From NCBI GenBank assembly GCA_023139025.1, contig JAGLOH010000119.1, positions 1 through 6,765 of the forward strand: a stretch of DNA of 6,765 bases, in the 5' to 3' direction. This document shows, in pieces, positions 1 to 5,349 of this stretch (within the stretch, counting starts at the first letter, position 1; each line of letters starts with the position of its first letter). The notes beneath the pieces were generated by a model that ran no database searches, had not been told where the DNA came from, and saw only the letters and a list, made by a program, of their open reading frames with translations. The position numbers and the translations under genes are program-made. This DNA is from Candidatus Heimdallarchaeota archaeon. GTDB lineage: Archaea > Asgardarchaeota > Heimdallarchaeia > Heimdallarchaeales > Heimdallarchaeaceae.

Positions 1-1
1 T

Positions 2-691
2 CTAGTACGTAATTGCGAGCTTAGAAATGGAGGTAAAATTCTTACATCTTCCTCTTCTACTAATTTGTGGATATTGAATAATACTATCTATAATGATATT
101 CTAGTTGAAGGTACTGAGCTCCAAATTGCTGGTATGTCAGTGAATGTTACAATAGAAAACAACACGTTTTTCAACTTGTGGGATAGTGTTGAAATCTATT
201 CATACTCCAATATTACAGTAAAAGGAAATACAATCTACTCTCAGATAACAGGATTTTATGTCTATCCTTTTGATAAGACCACTTATACGGATGTTAAGAT
301 TAGCAACAATACACAGATAGGTGGCGGAGCTGTCATGCGTGAAGTTAATGGTGTTATTATGGAAAACAACACATTAATCGAAGCTTGGTGCAGTGTTGAG
401 AATAGTACTGATTTCTATTTCTTTAATAATACACTACTAGAGAGTGCTATAGGTATTTCTAACTCAAATAACATATCGATAATAAGTAATACAGTTTATC
501 TAGATTATATAGGACAAGATTGGTTGTTTATAGATAATTCTTCATACACTGAATCCAATAACATAATCATTACTGTACCAGTAATTAGTGAATTTCAAAA
601 TGGTTTTAGTATTTTGTTGATACCTTTGGTTACTTTCATTGTAAGATATGCAGTTCATAAGAAAAGAAAGATTGAACGGTTATCTGATTAA
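2..691 (+). CDS. Parallel beta-helix surface protein with C-terminal membrane anchor, 5'-truncated by window edge
   Basis: The reading frame is open from base 2 with no stop, so the TTG at 65 is almost certainly internal and the gene starts outside the window. About 229 residues are visible. Seen: an N-N-T or similar (G/S-N-T) motif followed by a hydrophobic or polar residue recurs every 20-27 residues (bases about 77, 158, 224, 305, 365, 425, 485). This is the periodicity of coils in NosD/pectate-lyase-like right-handed beta-helices with asparagine ladders. Near the C-terminus a hydrophobic stretch (F-S-I-L-L-I-P-L-V-T-F-I-V, bases about 605-655) is followed by basic H-K-K-R-K-I-E-R, giving a membrane span with a short cytoplasmic tail. 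Inferred: most of the protein lies outside the cell, held by this anchor, and is probably N-glycosylated at the many N-x-T/S sequons. The ligand or substrate is unknown; such proteins may bind or cleave polysaccharide or act in adhesion. The I-S-E-F before the anchor loosely recalls archaeal CTERM sorting tails, but no firm match can be claimed. Confidence 0.78.
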   Translation, partial: LVRNCELRNGGKILTSSSSTNLWILNNTIYNDILVEGTELQIAGMSVNVTIENNTFFNLWDSVEIYSYSNITVKGNTIYSQITGFYVYPFDKTTYTDVKISNNTQIGGGAVMREVNGVIMENNTLIEAWCSVENSTDFYFFNNTLLESAIGISNSNNISIISNTVYLDYIGQDWLFIDNSSYTESNNIIITVPVISEFQNGFSILLIPLVTFIVRYAVHKKRKIERLSD

Positions 692-710
692 ACTGCATTT
701 ATAATTGCTT

Positions 711-720
711 AAAATAAAAA
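711..720 (-). terminator. T-run terminator candidate after the acidic-protein gene
   Basis: On the minus strand, 13 bases beyond the stop codon at 733, the transcript would read TTTTTATTTT. Archaeal RNA polymerase commonly terminates at such T-rich non-template tracts without a hairpin. The site lies in the 41-base gap between two convergent genes. No comparable tract follows the plus-strand gene ending at 691. Confidence 0.4.
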
Positions 721-732
721 TCAGAGGAAATC

Positions 733-1119
733 TTACTCCTTTTCTTCCTCTTCAATCTTAGTTTCTTCATAAATCTCTTCTATGATCTCATTTCTTAGTT
801 CATATAGAACTTCATAGGTTTTCTCAACTATTTCCGAAACTAAATCTGCAAGTTTAGTTTTAGCATCTTTAGTGACTATTCTAGCTATTTTTTCACCAAT
901 AATGAATTTTTGAACTTCAGTCAAATCTTCAGAGATATCTTCAGGAATGATTTCTGCAACTTGATCCCAAATAGCTTCTTGAATTTGCTTTACAATAGCT
1001 TTAAGTCGCTCTTCGATAATCAACTCTCCTAATCCATCGAATATTTCTTCTTCAATTTCATCCATTACTTCTTCAAAAATGGATTGTGCTAAATCTGTAG
1101 TTTTGTTCTCTTCAGTCAT
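733..1119 (-). CDS. Small, highly acidic helical protein of unknown function
   Basis: A 128-residue protein that I do not recognise. Seen: 31 Glu and 8 Asp against 11 Lys and 3 Arg, giving a net charge near -25, no Cys, and almost no helix breakers (one Pro in I-I-P-E-D, few Gly). Isoleucine, leucine and valine recur at 3-4 residue spacing between the charges (I-F-E-E-V-M-D-E-I-E-E-E-I), so amphipathic helices, perhaps a helical bundle or coiled coil, are likely. The C-terminus ends in I-E-E-E-E-K-E. There is no signal peptide or membrane span, so it is probably cytoplasmic. It is the last gene of the minus-strand cluster, 52 bases after the hydrolase gene. The ATG at 1119 has only a weak ribosome-site candidate (GTGG). 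The coherent composition and the absence of a competing frame support a real gene. A role as a partner of a basic protein or surface would fit but is speculation. Confidence 0.75.
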   Translation of the reverse strand: MTEENKTTDLAQSIFEEVMDEIEEEIFDGLGELIIEERLKAIVKQIQEAIWDQVAEIIPEDISEDLTEVQKFIIGEKIARIVTKDAKTKLADLVSEIVEKTYEVLYELRNEIIEEIYEETKIEEEEKE

Positions 1120-1145
1120 TTTACCACAATAGCTAAAGCATCATC

Positions 1146-1157
1146 AAAATAAAAAAT
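1146..1157 (-). promoter_or_regulatory. T-rich element: possible terminator for the hydrolase gene and/or TATA box for the acidic-protein gene
   Basis: On the minus strand the 52-base gap between the two genes contains GATTTTTTATTTT. Its centre is about 32 bases upstream of the ATG at 1119, which suits an archaeal TATA box. It also begins about 15 bases after the hydrolase stop at 1172, which suits a T-run terminator. The sequence alone cannot separate these roles. Confidence 0.35.
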
Positions 1158-1171
1158 CTTTTTATCCATCT

Positions 1172-2029
1172 CTATTGGTTCATCCTTTCATACAAGAAAT
1201 CTGCTAATCCAGCCGAGTGAGTAAATTCGTTTGTTTTCAAATCAACAATTTCAGAATTTTTTATACTCTTAGCAATTCTATTGGTGATTTTTGAACGATG
1301 CAATTTATCCTCACTTTCATCTATAATAAGTACCCTACTCTCAATTCCTGCGTAAGAATCCCAATATGTGTCAAATGCCAATCTCATGCAGAATCTCTTC
1401 CATTTCTTCGCATCCCCCTCATCAATTACTCTTATGTATTTAGCAGCTTGTTCAGGCGATTCGCTTTTAGATTTTCTAATCCAAAATTTTCCTATGGGGG
1501 CAAATAAACGGTAAATAAATGCAGGTACAATGAAAAGCAAATATCTAAAGATTGGAGGCATATCTATTTTTTCAGGTGGTCCAACTAAAACCGTCAAAAA
1601 GGGATCAATCTTCTTTTTACATAATGCATCAGCTAGTACGATAGCACCAAACGAAGAACCAAAGAAAATAGTTTTTTCTGAATCTAGTTTAGAAATTTCG
1701 ATAAATTCTCCTAGATCAGAAGAAATTCTATCAACTGTATATTTTGATTTCTTTGCTAGAATGCTCGATTTCTTTTCTCTTGTCTCCAGATAATAAACAT
1801 TGAAGTAATCTTTAGCTCTCATTAAAAAATCATCCCACCCTAGAACGATAGAAGCCCAGCCAGGTATAACAACAAGATTGAAACTATCTTTCTTTGTATT
1901 GTTAACCTTGGTTGTTAGAATTTTTATTTGAGAATTATCTGATACTGTAATCATTTCCTTAGCAGCTATTTTCTCAAATTCAGCTTCCATTTTTGAAAGA
2001 AAAATGGATTTTTTTTCTTTTTTATTCAT
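1172..2029 (-). CDS. Alpha/beta-fold hydrolase (E-T-R-E-K subgroup, paralogue 1)
   Basis: A 285-residue alpha/beta hydrolase of the usual single-domain length, probably cytoplasmic or bound to the inner membrane face. Seen: an oxyanion-region loop I-P-G-W (55-58); strand plus Y-L-E-T-R-E-K (80-86) where classical members have D-x-x-G-x-G; nucleophile elbow G-S-S-F-G (124-128) with Ser126; E240 or D241 as the likely acid; and H271 in F-T-H-S-A. The cap region (about 158-186) is hydrophobic and then basic (L-L-F-I-V-P-A-F-I-Y ... W-I-R-K), suggesting membrane contact or a greasy substrate. The first 20 residues are Lys/Glu-rich, and M14 is an alternative start. The gene follows the DegV-type gene by 19 bases, so they are very probably cotranscribed. 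There is no strong Shine-Dalgarno; an AGGA lies about 12 bases before the ATG. The fold is well supported. Whether it acts as a lipase, esterase, thioesterase or other hydrolase is not shown. Confidence 0.85.
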   Translation of the reverse strand: MNKKEKKSIFLSKMEAEFEKIAAKEMITVSDNSQIKILTTKVNNTKKDSFNLVVIPGWASIVLGWDDFLMRAKDYFNVYYLETREKKSSILAKKSKYTVDRISSDLGEFIEISKLDSEKTIFFGSSFGAIVLADALCKKKIDPFLTVLVGPPEKIDMPPIFRYLLFIVPAFIYRLFAPIGKFWIRKSKSESPEQAAKYIRVIDEGDAKKWKRFCMRLAFDTYWDSYAGIESRVLIIDESEDKLHRSKITNRIAKSIKNSEIVDLKTNEFTHSAGLADFLYERMNQ

Positions 2030-2048
2030 TATAAACTATTTTCCTATT

Positions 2049-2924
2049 TTAGCTTTTAAAGCTTTCATAGTTTGGATAAAGGGTTACCATTACTGCACCT
2101 TTTCCAATTGAACATACAACTGAAGGTGGAATCTTCCATACAATTTCATTAGCTATAGATCTTATTTTCTTAACTTCTTTACTTAGATATCCTGCTTTTT
2201 CAATATCGTTTGAATGTGAAATTATCATATCATATTTTGATTCAGAATCAGTGATTTCATTGATCTGTTTCATCATTTTCTTTATCGATCCCTTAAAACC
2301 TATACCTCCTCCAAATCCTACAACTCCTTGATCTAGAGGAATATCGCTAATTGGTTTCAAGTTCAGAATCTTTGTAAGCAAAGAAAAATGAACCTTCTTC
2401 TTGATTTTTCCAGTTCTAAACAATGTTAAGAAATCTCTAGATACTCCAATTGTATAAATGAAGGGTTTAACTTTATCGAAAAACTGTATAATTTCTTCTG
2501 TATTTTTACCTTCTTCAATCATTTTCATTGCATAGAGTATAAAGACTGCTTGACTGGAAGATGCGTAATCAGTAGAATAAAAATGAATCTTCATTTCTTT
2601 TCTAATTCTCTTCTCTGCAGATCTAGCAGAGTTAACTTGGTTAGAAATTTTAGTTGTCATAAATGGATAAAGAATCTCAGTAAAACCTTCTTTCTTAGCT
2701 TTTTCAAAAATATTTAAAGCATCAGCTGGAGGTGCAAGACTTGTTGTTGGAACCGGTTCAATTAAATGAAAGGTATTTGTAAAATCGTCTAAATCAATTT
2801 CAGTTAAATCACGTTTATATCCTTCATCTGTTGATATTTGTACCTCCAACATACCAATGTTGTGCTCCACTGAAAATTCTAGAGGTATAGTGGAAGTGGA
2901 GTCAACCATAAGCTTCAATTTCAT
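2049..2924 (-). CDS. DegV family protein (FakB-like fatty-acid-binding fold), divergent
   Basis: A 291-residue protein of the usual DegV length, probably cytosolic. In bacteria the best-studied members (FakB) hold a fatty acid while the kinase FakA phosphorylates it. Archaeal members are uncharacterised. Seen: N-terminal M-V-D-S-T (6-10), as in the family's D-S-T opening; P-T-T-S-L-A-P (59-65) at the place of the usual T-S-Q-P-S; I-L-Y-P-F-M-T-T-K-I-S (84-94) for the I-S-S-x-L-S-G segment; F-Y-S-T-D-Y-A-S-S-S (115-124); T-G-K-I (171-174) for the usual G-R-I; L-N-L-K-P-I (187-192), the strongest family signature; I-I-S-H-S (234-238); and G-K-G-A (274-277) near the end where G-P-G is usual. The fold call is good, but several ligand-site motifs differ, so the ligand may not be an ordinary fatty acid. 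It is the first gene of a minus-strand cluster with an alpha/beta hydrolase. No FakA-like kinase is in the window. Confidence 0.87.
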   Translation of the reverse strand: MKLKLMVDSTSTIPLEFSVEHNIGMLEVQISTDEGYKRDLTEIDLDDFTNTFHLIEPVPTTSLAPPADALNIFEKAKKEGFTEILYPFMTTKISNQVNSARSAEKRIRKEMKIHFYSTDYASSSQAVFILYAMKMIEEGKNTEEIIQFFDKVKPFIYTIGVSRDFLTLFRTGKIKKKVHFSLLTKILNLKPISDIPLDQGVVGFGGGIGFKGSIKKMMKQINEITDSESKYDMIISHSNDIEKAGYLSKEVKKIRSIANEIVWKIPPSVVCSIGKGAVMVTLYPNYESFKS

Positions 2925-2954
2925 TTTCGTTCGTTTGGAGAGGAGGTCAACTTA

Positions 2955-2962
2955 TTTATAAA
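2955..2962 (-). promoter_or_regulatory. TATA box for the DegV-hydrolase cluster
   Basis: TTTATAAA, a near-perfect archaeal TATA box, lies 31-38 bases upstream of the DegV start at 2924. Initiation about 25 bases downstream would give a leader under 10 bases. The upstream region on this strand has no Shine-Dalgarno (it reads CCTCC rather than GGAGG), which agrees with leaderless or nearly leaderless translation. Confidence 0.65.
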
Positions 2963-3030
2963 TATTCTTGAGGTAAACAGTCTCTAGCTATGTAATTTTA
3001 AACAATTGTGAAACGTATTTCCAACATCAT

Positions 3031-3043
3031 AAAAACATAAAAA
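3031..3043 (-). terminator. T-run terminator candidate after hydrolase paralogue 2
   Basis: About 15 bases past the stop at 3059 the minus strand reads TTTTTATGTTTTT, two T5 runs three bases apart, typical of archaeal factor-assisted T-run termination. It separates this gene from the DegV promoter about 70 bases further on, so the two are probably separate transcription units. Confidence 0.5.
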
Positions 3044-3058
3044 TGTCGTGCTAAATAA

Positions 3059-3919
3059 TTAAGTAAGTTCATTGATTTCTTCCATGATTATTTTTGCATA
3101 AGCCTCGTTATGTGTATCATTCTTAAAAGGTACAGGCCTAAATTTTGCTCCAGGGATTAATTTAACTATTTCTTCTATTGAACTAGTATCGTGTTCAGGA
3201 TCATCTTGAGCTCCAACAATGATTACAGGAGAACTGATATTTCTTACAGATTCTCTTGTCATCTCATATTCAGGCATAAAAGATTTTATTTTCCTCATCC
3301 ACTGCAAATTACTTTTCTGCAACATTCTTCTTAAAGTATGAATTCTACTTATACCTGATTCCTTATCTCTTCTAAATTTAATCTTATAACTCAGATATAC
3401 GAAGGGTTTAACTAGTGAGACAAACCAATGAGGAAACAATTTTGGCAAGATTTTAATTTTGTTATTTTCTTTGTATGTCTTCTGTGGAGATGAGTGAACT
3501 GATAGAAAAGGTTGAACATCATATTTACTCATCGCTTCAAGGACACCTACTGAAGCTATCGAAGATCCAGTCACAACACAATCTTCTGGCTTAAGTTTGA
3601 GTTCTTTTAAAGATTGTACAAAATCATCTCCTAAAGTGTCTACGTCATAAATAACATCATCAGGTGGGAAGGAAGAAAATTCCTTTTCTCTAGTTTCAAT
3701 GAAAACTATATTATGGTTTTTCCTTAAAAGTTTCACAGATTCTCTCCAGAGAAAGATGTAAGAAATATATCCAGAATAAAAAACAATATCCCGGGTTTCA
3801 TCAGTTTTTTCATCTGCTTTAAGAGTAAGTACTCGAAGTTTAGCTCCGTTTGGTAAATCTATGAATATCTTTTCTGTTTCGTTTTCGAGAGCATATTCAC
3901 TCTTTGGACGCCTAACCAT
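3059..3919 (-). CDS. Alpha/beta-fold hydrolase (E-T-R-E-K subgroup, paralogue 2) with altered nucleophile elbow
   Basis: A 286-residue paralogue of the hydrolase at 1172-2029. Seen: I-V-F-I-E-T-R-E-K (71-79) matching the other protein's V-Y-Y-L-E-T-R-E-K; elbow G-S-S-I-A (118-122) with Ser120, where the last glycine of G-x-S-x-G is alanine; P-F-L-S-V (137-141) matching P-F-L-T-V at identical spacing from the elbow; G-A-Q-D-D-P-E-H (236-243) supplying the acid (D239 or D240); and H270 in N-D-T-H-N. The full Ser-Asp-His set is present, so activity is plausible. The cap (about 157-186) is again hydrophobic, then basic (F-V-S-L-V-K-P-F-V-Y-L ... K-F-R-R). There is no signal peptide. The gene has its own TATA box and is followed by a T-run, so it is probably monocistronic. 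It is divergent from the aminotransferase gene, with a 104-base gap. The substrate is unknown. Confidence 0.82.
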   Translation of the reverse strand: MVRRPKSEYALENETEKIFIDLPNGAKLRVLTLKADEKTDETRDIVFYSGYISYIFLWRESVKLLRKNHNIVFIETREKEFSSFPPDDVIYDVDTLGDDFVQSLKELKLKPEDCVVTGSSIASVGVLEAMSKYDVQPFLSVHSSPQKTYKENNKIKILPKLFPHWFVSLVKPFVYLSYKIKFRRDKESGISRIHTLRRMLQKSNLQWMRKIKSFMPEYEMTRESVRNISSPVIIVGAQDDPEHDTSSIEEIVKLIPGAKFRPVPFKNDTHNEAYAKIIMEEINELT

Positions 3920-3938
3920 ACGAACGAATTTTTCATTA

Positions 3939-3946
3939 TATATAAA
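3939..3946 (-). promoter_or_regulatory. TATA box for hydrolase paralogue 2
   Basis: On the minus strand TTTATATA, inside a longer TTTTTATATATAAT, lies 20-27 bases upstream of the ATG at 3919. The usual 25-base spacing would put initiation at the start codon itself, so the mRNA is expected to be leaderless. There is no Shine-Dalgarno before the ATG. Confidence 0.65.
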
Positions 3947-3993
3947 AAGGTTCTATTAAATGTTGTAAAGTTCCATAGCTTAAGATTAATAAT

Positions 3994-4001
3994 GTATTTA
4001 G
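3994..4001 (+). promoter_or_regulatory. Weak TATA-like element for the aminotransferase gene
   Basis: GTATTTAG, within AATGTATTTAGAAC, lies 23-30 bases upstream of the ATG at 4024, the distance expected for leaderless initiation. It matches the archaeal consensus less well than the other boxes here. No Shine-Dalgarno precedes the ATG. Confidence 0.3.
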
Positions 4002-4023
4002 AACTTGATATCATAGAAAACAG

Positions 4024-5232
4024 ATGTTAAATTTCATTTTGAAAACAAATCAGTTTGAACCTATTCTTATCGAACGTGCAACTGGATCCTGGATTGTTGA
4101 TGTTAATGGAAAGAAATATCTTGATTGTGAATCAGGAATGTGGTGTTGCAATCTTGGTCACAACCCTCCAGAAATAATAGAAGTCATTAAAACTCAATCT
4201 TCAAAGATTATTCACAGAAATAAAGGATTTCTCAATCCTGTTACAATTAAGGCTGCTGAAAAACTATTAGATTTCATACCAGGGGATTATGATAAAATAA
4301 CATTTCTTAATAGTGGAAGTGAAGCTGTTGAATTTGCCATAAATTTTGCTAAAAAAATCACAAAAAGAAAAAATGTTTTATCACTAAAAGATTCTTATCT
4401 CGGAGCTTTCGGGATTGCTAAAGATATTTCTTTTACTTCTCAAGAAAAAATGGAATTCAAGCTTGACTATCCTATTAGTGAGGGGGACGATAGTGATAAT
4501 CTGGAAGAATTTATTAAAAAAGCCAATTCAGTGATTAACAATCAAGCAGATGACATTGCATGTTTCGTTCTAGAACCCATAATGATTGGTGGTGGAGTTC
4601 TGAAACCATGTTCTAAATTTGTTGAACATATCTGCAACAGAATGAAAGAAATTAGAGCGTTAGTTATTGTTGATGAGGTTACAACAGGTTTTGGGAGGGC
4701 AGGGAAGAAGTTTGGTTATGAGCTCTTTGACATAACTCCTGATATCTTAGCTTTAGGGAAAGCTTTAGGGAATGGATATCCAGTCAGTGCCATTGTTACA
4801 AGATCAGATTTAGAAGAAAAACTTTCTCCTTCTGAATTATATTATGCTCAATCACATCAGTTAGATCCTCTAGGAACCAGTATAGCTTTGAAAGTTGTTG
4901 AACTATATGAGTCTAAAGAAGTTATAGAAAAAAGTAAAAAAACCATTGAAAAGCTACATTCTTTTCTTAAATCACTTTCATACCCTTTCATTCAAGAAGT
5001 GAAATCATTTGGTTTAATTTATGCTATTGAGTTTAGAGTTTTTAACAAACTATCCACGTCTGATTTGGTTCTAAAAATTAAAGATGATTTACTTGAAGCA
5101 GGTGTTATGATAGGATATAGCACACGTAAAGAACAAATTAGATTTTTACCTCCTCTAATAATAACAGATGAAGAAATTGAGTTCTTACAAAAGAAAATCA
5201 TACAAGTATTTGATTCAATTTTAAAGTTATAG
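4024..5232 (+). CDS. Class III (fold-type I) PLP-dependent aminotransferase
   Basis: A 402-residue enzyme of normal length for the acetylornithine/ornithine/GABA aminotransferase superfamily. It should transfer an amino group between an amino donor and a keto acid or aldehyde using PLP. Seen: substrate-side G-M-W-C-C-N-L-G-H (38-46); PLP phosphate loop N-S-G-S-E-A (96-101); E184-P185; I-V-D-E-V-T-T-G-F-G-R (215-225) with D217 for the pyridine nitrogen; A-L-G-K-A-L-G-N-G-Y-P (243-253) with Schiff-base Lys246; Q-S-H-Q-L-D-P-L-G (276-284) where many members have T-F-x-G-N-P; G-L-I-Y-A-I-E-F (330-337); and R-F-L-P-P-L-I-I (373-380). All core catalytic residues are present. The Q-S-H-Q-x-D-P-L-G form marks a subgroup whose substrate I cannot name, so a specific enzyme name would be unsafe. 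The protein is probably cytosolic. It is divergent from hydrolase 2 and followed, 117 bases on, by hydrolase 3 on the same strand. Confidence 0.93.
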   Translation: MLNFILKTNQFEPILIERATGSWIVDVNGKKYLDCESGMWCCNLGHNPPEIIEVIKTQSSKIIHRNKGFLNPVTIKAAEKLLDFIPGDYDKITFLNSGSEAVEFAINFAKKITKRKNVLSLKDSYLGAFGIAKDISFTSQEKMEFKLDYPISEGDDSDNLEEFIKKANSVINNQADDIACFVLEPIMIGGGVLKPCSKFVEHICNRMKEIRALVIVDEVTTGFGRAGKKFGYELFDITPDILALGKALGNGYPVSAIVTRSDLEEKLSPSELYYAQSHQLDPLGTSIALKVVELYESKEVIEKSKKTIEKLHSFLKSLSYPFIQEVKSFGLIYAIEFRVFNKLSTSDLVLKIKDDLLEAGVMIGYSTRKEQIRFLPPLIITDEEIEFLQKKIIQVFDSILKL

Positions 5233-5237
5233 AAAAG

Positions 5238-5318
5238 AAGTTTATTAATAGTAGACGTTACGACTTCTGTAATCCTATAAAAATTAGAAAGAGAGCTACA
5301 TAAAAAAAGTTTATTAAT
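5238..5318 (+). repeat. Pair of 12-base direct repeats with TATA-like cores
   Basis: AAGTTTATTAAT occurs at 5238-5249 and again at 5307-5318, 69 bases apart, in the short gap between the aminotransferase and hydrolase 3 genes. Each contains TTTATTAA, an acceptable archaeal TATA box. They may be tandem promoters or a duplicated regulator site; chance is possible in AT-rich DNA. Confidence 0.45.
5310..5317 (+). promoter_or_regulatory. TATA box candidate for hydrolase 3
   Basis: TTTATTAA lies 33-40 bases upstream of the ATG at 5350. Initiation about 25 bases downstream falls near 5338-5341, giving a leader of about 10 bases. The upstream copy at 5241-5248 would instead give a leader of about 80 bases. 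Confidence 0.45.
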
Positions 5319-5337
5319 TTCCTCCTTAAAATAAGCT

Positions 5338-5343
5338 GAGGGG
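5338..5343 (+). promoter_or_regulatory. Shine-Dalgarno candidate for hydrolase 3
   Basis: GAGGGG ends 6 bases before the ATG at 5350. Its GAGG core pairs with the usual archaeal 16S tail and supports this start. It is the clearest ribosome-binding site in the window. Confidence 0.5.
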
Positions 5344-5349
5344 CAAAGA

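Noticed and set aside
65..67. TTG as the true start of the beta-helix gene
   Set aside because: The frame stays open to base 2, the upstream residues continue the same Asn/Ser/Thr-rich character, and no signal peptide follows the TTG.
1298..1793. Two plus-strand open frames (1298-1507 and 1530-1793)
   Set aside because: They lie wholly antisense to the hydrolase at 1172-2029, which has clear catalytic motifs, and their translations show no recognisable pattern.
2936..2946. GGAGAGGAGGT on the plus strand as a ribosome-binding site
   Set aside because: No plus-strand gene starts nearby. The adjacent DegV gene is on the minus strand, where this reads as CCTCC.
5019..5201. Minus-strand open frame of 60 codons
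   Set aside because: It is antisense to the conserved C-terminal part of the aminotransferase and has no promoter or ribosome site.
5236..5268. Possible hairpin terminator after the aminotransferase (AGAAGT / ACTTCT)
   Set aside because: The stem is only 6 pairs with a 21-base loop and no T-run follows, so it is no better than chance.
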